64,000 nucleotides of DNA from Dacryopinax spathularia (GCA_037974965.1 JBBPFI010000007.1:1116001-1180000); one strand, 5' to 3'; positions 11,985-24,024 are shown, numbered from the stretch's first letter. The notes: generated from the sequence alone by a model not told the origin. Program-made: numbers and translations.

Positions 11985-12385
11985 AAGTGAGAGCAGCGGA
12001 GAAACCCAGCCGGCTCCGAGACAACAGTCTCCGCGAATATTCCAACGTCTTCCTGCTTCTGCTCAGCCCCCCCGAACCCTTCGGCCTCTGTCGGCGGTGC
12101 AAAAGGGGTAGGTTTGGGAGTTAAACTCTTCCCTGAGTAGTCTGGATTGTGGATTGATCCAGTGACCTCTGGTGCGCGATATAGCCACCTAATTTGCGCT
12201 CGCGATATAGCAGCGCGCCCTTACCGCTCGGGCATCCTACCGTTGCGAGGGTATATGTTTTTCTTGTCTCTATAACCCTTTCTCCCCTCGCACCCCCCTC
12301 CATTCCCCTCTTCCACACCATCCTCTGCCCGTCTCCCAACGCACCTAGTCACTGGCTGTCCCTTCCTCCTGCGCGTCTATGCAAT
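11985..12385 (-). repeat. Left arm of a long inverted repeat carrying the tRNA-like module
   Basis: This stretch is nearly the reverse complement of about 13845-14225. By eye the match is above 95 percent from about 11995 to 12290, with a handful of substitutions and one-base gaps. It falls to roughly 80 percent towards the interior. Read on the minus strand it holds a purine-rich block, the tRNA-like module with GCCCGAGCGGTAAGGGC, the shared CGCGCTGCTATATCGCGAGC core and the GGATCAATCC B-box, then about 150 bases of common tail. The outer ends are only approximate. Confidence 0.75.
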
Positions 12386-12599
12386 ATTTGCTCAGGCCCG
12401 CCAACACACATACCTCTCTGCAAAATCTTTCCACGGCAATGCTTCACGACTCGCATATGTGGGCAATGTATTGCAACGTCGATCATACATAACCCTACAA
12501 TTCCTCCTGTAGTCACGCTGTTATCAACACTCTCGCTATTCCAATGCCCGTCACCGTCTTTGAAAACACAGCATAATCCGACCCGTCTTCCAATGCCCT

Positions 12600-13620
12600 C
12601 CGCTCTTCTTCATCCTCACCGTCTTGCTCTCAACTCCCCTCCCAGCCAAAAGACGATCCGCAGGTGCACTAGACGGCGTGGTAAGTGCATACGGGTCAGG
12701 CGGATCAGCGACATCTTCACCCTACGAGTCCTGGGCGAAAGGGAAGTCCCGGTGTTCGGCCCCAAGCGCCTCAAGCTGCCTGCCTTGTTCTTTTCCTATG
12801 TCAGCAGAGGGCCGTTAGGGGGTGTTGGTAGCCGACCGCAGCGTGGGCTTCTGTATGACATATTGGGTGGATTATTCAGCGACAATGAGGGCCTGCCGGC
12901 TGTCTTGGTGTCGAACGGGTCAACCTTGGACTCGAGGTGTTGCAGATCGACTTCAACTACCCGTTCCTCTCCGTTCGGCTACCGGCCCCTCGCACTCGTC
13001 ATCGCCATCGAGCTTAGGAGTTAGCGCCGACGCCAGCACCACAATCCTCAATATTCTTTTCCCACCTTGCCTCCGTCATCAGGCCCTCGCACACACACCA
13101 GCGCCAGCTGAATGATGATCTGCCTGCCCCTCCTTTGCCTCATTGCTCCTGACGGTCCCTCGATAGAAGGGAACGTACATCATAAAGCGTATATCCCAAC
13201 TGCCGATACGTACACCGCCTTAGCACTCTTATCCCGAATGACCAGCGCCACATTGCTCCAAGTGTCCACCTCCGGCTGCGCGCCATACCCATCGCGATCT
13301 TCCATAAGAGACAGTCATAGCCCGTCCCCGGTCAAGTCCACCTGATCTGCGAGAAGAAGCTCGCTCTCCCTCCCCTCTCGCGTGTCCCCGACAATTTCCC
13401 CAAACTCGGCCAACCCAGCTGGATTCATCCTTCCCTCGTAGGAGCCGATGACCAAAAAACCGTCCTCAGTGCTCGCCCTCCCTACTTCCTCCCCAGGTAA
13501 AGTGGACTTGAATAACTGCAGGACCTTCGCACTCTCGCGCATGCAGTGCTCCCAGCTTACTTTGTGGGTCGAGGGGTTCTCGTCGGGGTAGTAGGCGGCC
13601 TTGCGGGGGAAGTAGGGTTA
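12600..13620 (-). pseudogene. Possible decayed gene between the inverted arms, unrecognised
   Basis: On the minus strand two stretches read like protein. One runs from about 13615 down to 13315 and contains YFPRKAAYYPDENPSTHK, a clean GTAAGC donor with a 45-base intron ending in CTGCAG, then a segment ending DQVDLTGDGL. The other, at about 12815-13000, contains VEVDLQHLESKVDPFDTK. The DLTGDG element recalls FG-GAP/VCBS-type repeats, but this is a weak hint. I could not connect the pieces into one gene and see stops between them. It may be a captured host gene fragment, a broken transposon gene or a real gene with introns I missed. Confidence 0.25.
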
Positions 13621-13844
13621 CAGTATGAGGGAAGGTACGTGGGACCTTTGACGAAGATGACGATTAGTGCAGACAAGCCCCGTGGTGCTTGATATCATCG
13701 TTGCCGTCTGGCAGATTTTGCAGAGAGGTATGTGTGTAGGCTCTGAAACGCGGTCAAACGGCCGTGTGTAGGCTGTTGAGAAATGTGGCGAAGGGGCACG
13801 ATAGGATTGCTGAAGATTGCATGGACATGCAGCAGGGAGGGGCC

Positions 13845-14225
13845 GCCAGCGACCAGGGACGTTGGGAGGCGGGCAAAGGATGACGTGGAAGAGGGGAATG
13901 GGGGAGGGTGCGAGGGGAGAAAGGGGTTATAGAGACAAGGAAAACATATACCCTCGCAACGGTAGGATGCCCGAGCGGTAAGGGCGCGCTGCTATATCGC
14001 GAGCGCAAATTAGGTGGCTATATCGCGCACCAGAGGTCACTGGATCAATCCTCAATCCAGACTACTCAGGGAAGAGTTTAACTCCCAAACCTACCCCTTT
14101 TGCACCGCCGACAGAGGCCGAAGGGTTCGGGGGGGCTGAGCAGAAGCAGGAAGACGTTGGAATATTCGCGGAGCCTGTTGTCTCGGAGCCGGCTGGGTTT
14201 CTCCGCTAACTCTCATTTGCTCAGC
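13845..14225 (+). repeat. Right arm of the long inverted repeat carrying the tRNA-like module
   Basis: Mirror partner of 11985-12385. On the plus strand it shows a purine-rich block (about 13880-13930), then the tRNA-like module at about 13960-14065. That module has a D-arm-like GCCCGAGCGGTAAGGGC, the core CGCGCTGCTATATCGCGAGC, and the B-box-like GGATCAATCC. A tail to about 14215 is shared with the left arm. GGTAG before and CTACT after the module could form five pairs of a worn acceptor stem. The two arms enclose about 1.46 kb. Confidence 0.75.
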
Positions 14226-14731
14226 AATTCGAGTACTTCCACGCCCATTGCAGACATTCCGACAATGTTACTTTATTCAGGTGGTGAACCAAAAGTGATT
14301 CAAGCTCAGCGCGTACCTGCGAGCTGTTGGTCTTCGTCGAAGGCTCTTTGAGGATTGTTCGATCGACTCCGATCGACCTGTCCCTCACGAATTCAGGGTC
14401 CCGGACAAAGAGCATGCCAGCGCGTCCCCTCGATCGTTCGATCACCGTCGATCACACTTTTCCCGTAAAAAGCGCTAAAACTGATGACGTATCTCACAGC
14501 CACATACATACCTACCCTCTTTCTCTCTAAGACGGGAATGTGAGCTCATCCATCGGGAAACGACCCAACGACGCGCTGCGCTGCGCTCTGTGCTCTGTGC
14601 CGTGCGGCCGTGTTCCTCCCCGCTTCCTCTCAAACGCGTTGAATCGCGCTAGTCTCACAAACCCGAGCTTGTGCCCTGTTCAACATCTACTTTGAGAGTG
14701 GAGATCGGATCGAGAGGCTCAGGAGCGAGCG
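14226..14731. other. Intergenic, Rho-GEF promoter region
   Basis: About 500 bases between the right repeat arm and the start codon of the Rho-GEF gene. One 74-codon minus-strand frame (14221-14445) runs into the repeat and has no recognisable domain. No confident regulatory site is visible. Confidence 0.4.
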
Positions 14732-17700
14732 ATGAACGGGCACGGGCGCAGTGCTGAGGAACTGCTACATGAGGGGGAGGAGGACCTCACCCCCCCGGCC
14801 AAACAGATGCTCGCTCCTTCCCCTCTCAACGTCCAACAACTCCATCCACCACGACCGCCACGACCGCCAGCTCCTCCTGGGCTGCCGAGAGGTGCAAGAC
14901 CGCCTGTGGTGCCTGCTTCACCGCTGCATACACAAGGGCTCTCACACACGCCAGGTCACACGCATTCACATTCGTCACCTGTGATCTCACCGACAAGGTC
15001 GACGTGGAACGGGTTCCCCTCGCCAACGAGCAACTACTTCGAAACCCCCTTCCAACCCCGACCAGGAACCTCGACAGCCCCTCAATCCCCACACCGAACT
15101 TCCGCACCGCCGCTCCCACTCTCTCAGCCACCACAACCAGGCCGCCGTTCCCGACCTCTGCCAACCCCACCCCCACTCTCCCCCGCAACGGCACAACGAC
15201 AACAGCCGATCTACTCGCCATCAGCATGGAGCCCCCATGGCCGGAGCGCCAGCTCATCTTCGGTCTACCTGACAAGTACAAGCCGAAGCTCTTCGCACCT
15301 CAACTTGTCGCAGCAGTACTCACCTGCTTATGGACCTGGCCAGCCTGGTCCGGATGACTGGGCGAGCGATCCGAGCAGCTGGAGTTTCAGGAGTAGCGTG
15401 GCGAGCTTTGATTTCCCCTCATCGGACGGGGTGAGTTGCTTCTGTTTACTTCGCTAGCAGATGAATCGACTCGGGCACGAGTATATGCTAACGCATTATG
15501 TGCATTTAGTCGCATAGGGAGCCGCAGAGGGAATCTGTCGTAGTTGATGAACTGCTGCAACATCGCGAGTGCGTCTTGCAACCTCTGCGCGTCATAAAAG
15601 GGAGCATATATTTACCTTTTGCCTGTAGGTTCGAAGAAGACGGCATTCAACGGTTTCAGTCGGGCGCCCTGCCCTCCTCCGAAGCCGACTGGCACCGACT
15701 CGTCCCGCCCGCAGCCCTAGAGGCCCTTCCAAAGCAAGAGATCCAACGCCAATCGATAATCTTCGAGCTCATCAAGTCCGAGCGGGAGTACGTTTCCGAC
15801 CTCCGCGCCGTCGAGGACGTATTCGTCTCCCGCCTCCGGTCGTCGTCCCCTCCTGCCGTGGCGCCCAAGCCCGTCCTGGACAGCTTTCTGCTGGAAGTGT
15901 TCTCCAATCTTGCTGCCGTCAGGGCGCACCACGAGCGCATGCTCACCCGGCTCTTCGAGCGACAAAGAGAACAACACCCCATCCTCATCTCCATCGCCGA
16001 TATCGTCCTGGACAGCACACTCCAGTCCACCCCCGACTACGAAATCTACATCAAGCACTACCCGCTCGCCGAAGCTCGCCATCGGCGCGAGCTGAAACAC
16101 AACCCTGCCTACTCCGCCCTCCTGCAGTCTTGCGCCGAGGACCCTCGCATCCGGAAGCGCGACCTAGTTACCTTCCTCTCCCGGCCCGTTACTCGCTTAC
16201 CCCGCCTCAGCCTTCTGTTAGAAAACATGGCCCGTCAAACCCCGGCCGATCACCCCGACACCGAGACGCAATCCACCGACCTCATCCTCAACCTCCTCCG
16301 GGACTTCGTCCGCTCAACACAGCCCGGGATCGCAGCAGCCGACGCCAAAGTGAAATACTGGTCGCTCTGCGAATCCCTAGTATTCCGGAGAGGGGAGATA
16401 TTGGATATGGATTTGTATGATGAGAAGCGGACGCTTGTGAAGGCGGGGAAGTTGGGGAGAAGGAGGAGGACGGAGATGGGGATGGGGGGTTGGAGTGAGC
16501 TGTATGTTGGGTTGTTGGATAATTATCGTAAGCCCACTTTTTTATTTTCTCTGGCTTCTGCACTACTATGTGCTGTTCTTCTGAACTTCTTTCTCTTTTC
16601 TCTTTTTTTGTGGTTGGAAAATACTTGGGAAAGACAGCAGCTGACGCGGAGTAGTGCTCCTCACCCAGCAGGAGTCGCATATGGGCAACGTGAAGCATGT
16701 TGTCGTTTCGCGGGTATGTTTCTCCAGAACGCAGCCGAAGCCGGTCATGCTAACATTTATTTATGTATTTTTACTAGCCAATACCCCTCCAGTACCTGCG
16801 CCTCGGTTCCTTCAATGCGCCACCGGACACCAGACGACAAGACCGAACCCACTCCCCTTCCGGTACCCTTTCCCCTACCAGTGGCAGCAGCTCCGGGTTC
16901 AACCTCCCCCTTCCCCTTCTTCTCCAAAAGCAACACCCTGTCTACCCATTTACGATATACCACGCCGCCGATCGAGCACAAAGACGATATACGCTCTACG
17001 CGGACTCGGAGAAGGAGAGGGAACAGTGGAGGGAAGCGCTGGTTGATGCTGTGGGTGTTATGAAGGTTTGGCAGGAGTCGAACCGGGTTCGTGCATTTTC
17101 CTCTCATGTTGTGCTCCTCTTTGGCTTTGTGTTACATCTTTGTTGGAACTGGTTTTTTCTCTTGTCTTTTCCAGCCTTCCTGGGCTTCTCACCCAGCATT
17201 TTATTATGATTATTTCCATTATTTATTTTCCCTTTCTTTTTCGTATATGTTGCCCTGTTTCAGTCCTCTTTGGCCTGCGCTGCCCTACCGGACGCCACTA
17301 TTTTTTTCTACTCTCCCTCTTTATTGGCCTGCCTATTTCAGCTTCTGCTCCTTTACCACTCGCTGACGCAGTCTGCTGACGATCTCTCTCGCACAGTGGT
17401 TTGCCCTCAACCCGCTCAGCTCCTACTTTCGAGCAGAGGCACGGTCCGATCCCAAAGGCAAGACGAAGCTACCCGGATCGCTCGTCTGCGCCGCATCCTT
17501 CAGTTACGGGCAGCGGGATTTCATCGCTGTCGGCTGTTCAGATGGGGTCTGGGTAGGATATCGTGGAGATGGGAAATGTACGTCGTTGTCATTGCCATTC
17601 CGCCTTTTCGCCTTCTGTGCCGTATTTTACCCGATTTGGGCATCCCCTTTCCCCCTTTTTACCGCATGTCGTCTTCTCTCTCCCGACTCTCCCTTTCCCT

Positions 17701-18860
17701 CCCCTTTCCTCCAACTTTGACCTCCGCACAAATCAATTTTCCTGCGATTTGCGGAATAGTGCGCCCCCGTGGACGCGGTTAGCTGACACCTTTCCTCAGC
17801 CTATCGCAAAGTCCTCACGCTCACCAACGTGACCGCGATGTGCACACTCCCTCGCTTCGACCAGCTCGTCATCCAACACGACCATCGACTAGTGTCATAC
17901 TCCCTGCCCTCACTCGCCCGAGTTGCAGCCGGCGACGCGCCGAGTTCGCAAGCGTATGGCTCCTTCGAGCGCATCTCCAAGCCAGACGAGGCTGTCGCTT
18001 TCTTCCGTTTGGGCGAAGTTTCAGGACGTATGCTGGTGGTTTACGGTGTCCGGAGGCCGCTGAGGACGACGGCGATAATTGCGGTTGAGGCTGTGGCAGA
18101 TCCGTCCAAGGTGAGGGCAGAGAACAAGCAGGGCAGGTCGCCGCTTTTTGTGCCGTATGGGGAAGTGCGTAATTCTTGAAATACCCTGTGAAATTGCATG
18201 TCTGATGGGAGAGCAGACCTTTTACGTCCCGAAGGACGCGAACGACATCGTCCTGCTGCAGAAGAAGATCGCGGTGTGCACGGAGAAGGGGTTTATGATA
18301 CATGATCCTGCCGAGTGCGCCGCCATTCTTACCGTATCCTTCTGACTGTGGCTAACGGTCTCTGCAGCACATCGAACAGCGTGCCGATACTCGTGCCGGA
18401 CTTTACGAACGCCGCGACGGACAAAGCAATGGCATCTCTCAAGGCTCGGTGCGAGGCTTTCCGACCCTTGGGCATGGTGCGTTCGGGCGAAGCGGAGCTG
18501 CTGGTAGTGTACGAGGAGTTCGGCGTGTACATCACCAAGCACGGTATACCCGCTCGACGATCTGGCTACGTGCGGTGGGAGTTCAAGGCTACTGGCGTCG
18601 TCTTCCGCGCCCCGCATGTGCTGCTTTTCGATAACGACTTTATGGAGATCCGGGAGGCAGCAACAGGCCGTTTGGAACAAGTGATAGAAGGGAGGAACCT
18701 CCGGCTTGTGGGCGATCTGCTCAGCAACGGTCCGCTGCTGGTGGCAACGAAAGGCGAACCGGTAGATGGAGAGACGCCCGACATACTAGCGGAGCTTGTG
18801 CAGACGCAGCCGCTTACCGCGGATCAGCTGGGCGTATGGGACGAGTGGGGTTTATGGTGA
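14732..18860 (+). CDS. Rho guanine nucleotide exchange factor, DH-PH-CNH (Rom1/Rom2 type)
   Basis: Activator of Rho GTPases, likely Rho1, in cell-wall integrity and polarity signalling at the plasma membrane. The first exon (14732-15430) is a disordered Pro/Ser-rich tail of about 230 residues. After two introns (15431-15509, then one ending just before FEEDGIQRF) comes a DEP-less linker and the DH domain: RQSIIFELIKSEREYVSDL opens helix 1, and DLVTFLSRPVTRLPRLSLLL matches the conserved region 3 that contacts Rho. The PH domain follows, split by introns: SELYVGLLDNY, VLLTQQESHMGNVKHVVV, and YTLYADSEKEREQWREAL at its end. The C-terminal CNH (citron homology) part includes FIAVGCSDGVWVGY, TLPRFDQLVIQHDHRLVSYS, and a segment ending WEFKATGVVF...LLFDNDFMEIRE. 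The domain order is that of yeast Rom2. About ten introns; several ends are approximate. Confidence 0.85.
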
Positions 18861-19448
18861 TTCACGATTGATTGACGACTTTATCCACGGTATGCATCAA
18901 CTATGCCTATGTAATTCCTAATGTTCGCGGCATCTTTCCAGCTTTTGGTTTCCGTATCCATCATGTGCATTCTCTCACTGTACAACGTCATTTTGTCGCC
19001 ATCTGTCACCCTTTGTTGTTGATACCAGGAGGCGTTGCCAATATAATTCTGAGCATGCAAGCGGCCTACAGTCAATTGTGCGTGCGATCACACGAGCAGG
19101 CCCAACCGACCGCCGGTGATCGATGTGATCGAGATGCGCGATTGGGCCCTGACACGCGCGTCAAAGTGCGATCGGAATGGGATGGAAATGCGGGGAATGT
19201 GTGTCTCGACTCTCCGCTTTTTTGGGTGCGGCGTCTGAGGGTCGCGATGGGTTGTGATATTCTTCTGTTGGGAGAAGACACCGATGTGCTTCTTTCGGTC
19301 GCTTGTCTCTCACAGTCGCGTTTGACACACACAGATATGCGGGAGAGGCGTCTTATCGCGACGACGCGTCTCGTCTCTTCCAACACCACGTCCCTCACCT
19401 TCTTCGCCGTCCTCCCTCCTCGCTGTGGACAAGTTGAGGTGAAGGATC
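18861..19448. other. Intergenic between Rho-GEF and phosphatase-like gene
   Basis: About 590 bases between two genes on the same strand. It must hold the Rho-GEF 3' end and the next promoter. Open frames here lack domains. No terminator or binding site can be named with confidence. Confidence 0.4.
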
Positions 19449-21626
19449 ATGACGGTCACCATAGCATCGCCAACGACTTCCTCTCCTCTCATATCAGCCG
19501 ACACCCTCATCGCTTCCCTTCCATTCGGCCCACCTCCATCTTCCCTCCTTCGAACACAGCATAACGAACCCAACATCCCCGTCCTCGCTCTCGACCCGGC
19601 ACGGACTCTGAACGATCTCATCCCACCCGGTTCAAGAGTCGATGTCCTGGGACGACTGGCGAGTCAGCACCATGAGAGCGAGTATAGTAATTGGAGACAT
19701 CCGCCTGGGTCACTTGGTGCGCCAGCTGTGTCGCACCGCTCACCTACAGCAACTAACGATATGGAGCAGAATCAGCGCCGTTCTACATCCCTCTATGCAT
19801 CCGTCGACCGGAAAAGATACTCCAGCTGGAAGAGCGGCAAGCCCAGGCAGAGGCGAAGGACTGGTGCTTCCCCGCCGTACCCTCTGTCCCGCTCGACCAG
19901 GCGCCCGAGGCCGGCGCTCAACCTGCGCTTGTCGAACCGACAACCGATACCCAGCGGCCAAGCACACCGCTATGGAAAGACGCGATGTCATCCTTGATGG
20001 ACGTCGTCAGCTCGTTTGGCCTCGAGGCGCGTGCGTCGGCGACCGCCGCTGTGGGCCATATGGTCTCACGGACGCGATCGCAATCTCACGCTCATACCCA
20101 CACTCATCCGCATCTGCACGGGCATCCTCATCTGTATCCTCACCCGCACGGCCATTCTCATGGACATACCTATGCGCGCCGGGCTGGAGGGAGCGCCTGC
20201 AATGCCGGCTGCTGCAAGACCGTCACTGCGTTGTCATCGCATGTGAAGACGAGCGAGACGCATCCTATTACGTGAGTGCGCCGTGTCCTACTTGTGGAAG
20301 CCATGCTAAAATTCGTGTCGGTCCGCCGGGGTCACTAGGTTATCCATCTTGATACCCAAGCATCTTATACCCTTTATCTCGTCGCAACACCCGATTTTAT
20401 ACGATACCACCGACGAACGATCCCTCCCCCTCACCCTACCGCCTCAAGCCCACCTCCTGCCCCTTCTAAACGCACCGCATCCTCATCCCCACGCCGAACC
20501 TGCTTACCCAGCATCAGCTGCCCCGCCCCAACATCCCCCCACTCAGCTAGGAAATTTATACCTCACCTCCTGCCCCGGGAAGAAGGTACGTCTTGCCGGG
20601 CTTATTATGGGCGACGGGAGGGGCGCGATATGCCGGGAGTTGGATATGGATTTGGCGAGGTTGAAGGATATGGGGGTTGGCTGTGTCGTTTGGTATGTCT
20701 ATGGCTTTCCTGATTAATGTTGTTTTGTTCTTGTTCTGGTTTTGTGTTTTTCTATTTTACTCAGCTCTGCTCCTATTATTTTTTTACCTTGTCGGCTCCT
20801 CGCCTCCGCTCTCATCCATTTTATCTTTGTTAAATTCGCCCGTATTTTATTTCGCTTTGCTTTCTCATTCATATTGACGTCGTCGTCTCCCTGTCGCTTC
20901 CTCCTACGGCTCCTTCCACATACTCTTCCCTTTCTCAAGTCCATTATCATCCGAGTACCAGTCGCGAACTGACGCGCCCGCAGCTGTCTAGACGACACCG
21001 AACTCTCCACCCTCGGCGTCTCCCCCGCCGCCTACATGCGCTCCCTTGCCCACCTCGGCCTCTCCCTGATTCGCATCCCCATCCCAGAGGGGCTCGCCCC
21101 ATCATCATGTTCCCTCCTCTTCGAGCGTCTGAAGGTGGTAATTGAGCGGTACACGAGCAGGGGGGTCGCAGTGGGCTGTCATTGTCGTGGAGGGGTTGGA
21201 CGGGCGGGGGTTGTCGCGGCGGGGTGGGCGTTGATGTTGGGGTTGGTGCCGCTGCCTCCTGCCCTTCCTACCGAGCTGCCCACGTCGTCTCAAAAACATT
21301 TGGTCACCGCTGTACCTCCTTCCACTGCTGGAAGGCCATACGATGGACGAGAAGGTATGGAGGACTGTCCCATAATATCCTCGCCACCTACGGCAGCAAC
21401 TCAAAATCCCACAGCCGCGAACTCAACAACCGCTGCCGCCATCACGAGCTCGGCCGACGCCCTCGACCCCAACATACTGCAGACCGTCCATGCCGTCATC
21501 CAGCTCCTACGACAGCGGAGGAGTACGAAGGCTATCGAGACGTACGAGCAGGTCGAGTTCTTGTATGAGTTTGTGAGGTTCTTGGCTGGGGTTAGGAACG
21601 ATTCTACGGGTCAGTTGGGAGGATGA
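19449..21626 (+). CDS. Dual-specificity/tyrosine phosphatase-like protein (CDKN3-like domain)
   Basis: The C-terminal half holds a cysteine phosphatase fold. LDMDLARLKDMGVGCVV is followed after an intron by CLDDTELSTLGV, and the signature loop CHCRGGVGRAG fits HCX5R with C as nucleophile and R for phosphate binding. This is closest in layout to CDKN3-type phosphatases. The N-terminal half (from ATG 19449) has no domain I recognise. It contains ESAPFYIPLCIRRPEKI and a His-rich stretch at about 20085-20170 where His alternates with Thr, Pro or Gly. The sequence changes frame inside that stretch, and a GTATCC..GGAG intron (about 20132-20188) restores it. Later introns end before HLIPFISSQHPILYD and before LDDTEL. 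Substrate unknown. The first intron, with a CTAAC branch site, is inferred from frame only. Confidence 0.65.
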
Positions 21627-24024
21627 ACTGAGCGGTTTAAGTATGCTGCGTTCGGCATTGGTGGGAAAGGGCTGGGTTGAAACGAGGGAAGGCCGCGAGG
21701 TTGAGCTCTTGCGCTTGGGACATGGACAGGACAGTTACAGTACGAGGTTGGCCATCTTGGGCTTTGAGAGGACGGAACATTTGTCGTCGATAGCACTACT
21801 CTGGTGACCTCGCGTGGGTAGAGGGCTTGCCTTTAGGGTAGATGATGTGGAAGACGTCCATGACACGATCGCTGCGCTGTTTGGACAGGCTGGTTAGCTT
21901 AAGCGCGCTGGTGGTGCTGCCAGAACTGATGAACGGTATGAGGTAATGAGGGCAGAGCTTGTCGCCGTCAACTGGATGGCGCGACTTGCGCGGGACGCAC
22001 CCACATGGAGAGGCTTTCTGCTTCATCTGGTGATTCTCTCGTTGGACACAGTCACAGGGATGAGTACGGGGTGCTTTGCTGGAGCACTAACAGGTCATGT
22101 TTCTACCCAGCCTTCTGTTGATAGAGTTATTTGGAGTCTCCTGGGAGAATGGGCTGCTTTCAGCGTTTTCTACCGTGGGACCAGGAGCGACGCTGCTCCA
22201 AAACTCACGAACGATGCACGCACGCATTGTAACCCCGACTCGTGCACTGCGCATTGTGCGTGCAACCTTCATCACTACTCGCCATAGGATCGGGTGTCGG
22301 AGCCGACCTCATCACCGAGGAGAGCATGACAGGTGAAAGGTACTTATTAGGTAGTTATTCGGAAGTTCGGAACAAGGGTTTACTCGGGCCGCTGATACTG
22401 TATCTCCAGAAAAATCGAGAACGTGATGTTCGATGCCATGTGCCTCTACAGCGCGCGTCCGAAGGAGGAAGACGAGTGTGATCAAACCGCATTGGGCCAA
22501 GATGAGAAGGATGCACTACTAGCTCAACACTAATATACGGCGATGATGCCAAGACTTGCCCTTGACAAACGTGCTGACTCGAGTAGGCTCGGAAAGGATC
22601 GACCCGGTTCTTTGTTTCCCGGCTATGGTGTGGATGGGCTTTCTGAGAGCGAAGGATAGCATGACCGGTGGGTCTTGACATTACTCAAACGCCTCTCTGC
22701 TGAAAAGAATATCCTCCTCAGGCTTGGCGTCCTGCTTTCGATTTGGGTGCACATGTGAGCGGGCTATCGTTGGGTATGATAACCAAAACACGCATTAGCA
22801 TATTCGCCATGGGACTTGAATCGTGGGCCGGGGACTGGCGGCCCCTTGCGTGGCTAAAGTCACGGGAAGGCGTAGTCCCAGCCCCGTAGGCGATTTGGGC
22901 AGAGATGAGATGAACAATTCAAAAGGACGTCTACACAGGAGGCGGAAAATGGCTTGTCTGAAGTGGCGGCTCCAAAAGTAAGCGAAGTTTCGTAACTCCG
23001 AGGACGCTTTATTACCGACTCAAAGTGGAGTATCTATGCCCTTTTCGAGCAGACTTTCTGCTCCACCGTTTAGCTTGGAAGGCAGGCAGATCGCCGAGAA
23101 ACAGATGAAAGGTGGAATGGGCACGGTCGGGTAAGCGAGGGACGCGTTGTGCATTGTCCGAAGTGGCCGTGCTTGTTGTGTGCGGTGGAAAGATGTCCAT
23201 AAGGTGAAAGGAGTTGACTGATCCTTCACGTTCTACCGGCAACGGGAGATTCGGGCGAAGGTGAGAGCACGCGGAATAGCAGGGGTTCAAGGGAGTAGAG
23301 TCCTGTAGTGGCGGATTGATGTGAAATTGAGTTGACCAGGCACCCGACGGCTGTACACACGTGTGCGATGAATTGACAAATAGCGGTGAACGCGGGTAAA
23401 GCGCCGCATTGTCGCAGCCGTCGGAGAGAGAGGGGGAGGCTTGGCGAAAACATGTGGCGACGAGGAATGAATAGCGGCGGGGCGGAGTAAACTGCCAATG
23501 TTCCGCGTCTCGGCGTTCGGAAGCGAAAGGGCGGTTTGGGCGATCAAAGGGTCCTATCCTCAGGGACCATCACGAACGTGGCCAACCTCGCTTGATCTGA
23601 TTGGCTGACAACAACTCGTCCTCACTCAATCATCTCTCATGTAAACTTGAGCACAGACCATCACACCTTGCTTACCTTTCGAGTAGACTTGCGGGCGACC
23701 GGGGGACCATGCGGTGCGAAGTGGTACGGAATGGCTCGGCATACGCAAAGTTGGTCAAAGGCCCCGACTCCGATCCGCAGGTTTTCAAGCCATGTTGCAC
23801 CAACTTTTTCCTATCGAACCCTCCGGAGGGGAAGGGGCGCAACGGGAGGAGGCAATAGGAAAGGGGCGAGACGAAGGGTAAAGGGCGGATATCCGAATCC
23901 ACCCAATTCGAAAAGGTTATTTAAAGCGTCTTCCTTGATCCCCGTCGTGCCGCTTCTTTCCTTCGTCGGCCCTTTCCGTTAGCCTTCACCCCCTTCCGCC
24001 CTTCGACGCATTAAGTCGCCAAGA
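21627..24024. other. Long intergenic region upstream of PHO84
   Basis: About 2.4 kb without a convincing gene. Open frames are short and unrelated to anything I recognise. The right end is the PHO84 promoter. A TATA-like TATTTAAA lies at 23918-23925, about 100 bases before the start codon, and a CACGTG lies at 23358-23363. I see no tRNA or repeat. Confidence 0.45.
23358..23363. promoter_or_regulatory. CACGTG E-box upstream of PHO84
   Basis: Exact CACGTG about 665 bases before the PHO84 start codon. In yeasts, and in the basidiomycete Cryptococcus, the bHLH factor Pho4 acts on phosphate-starvation genes through this core. The match is seen; that it is used here is inference. The distance is long for a fungal promoter, and other bHLH factors (Cbf1, USF-like) share the core. 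Confidence 0.3.

Noticed and set aside
12194-13024. A 276-codon plus-strand frame
   Set aside because: It begins inside the left repeat arm and runs opposite to the protein-like minus-strand stretches. It is Pro/Ser-rich without any domain.
13950-14065. A working tRNA gene
   Set aside because: The D-arm and B-box resemble a tRNA, but the T arm lacks a proper 5-bp stem with a 7-base loop and the acceptor stem pairs only in part. It is better called a tRNA-derived repeat.
21796-23550. Possible genes in the long gap before PHO84
   Set aside because: Frames on both strands are short, low in domain content, and show no plausible splicing.
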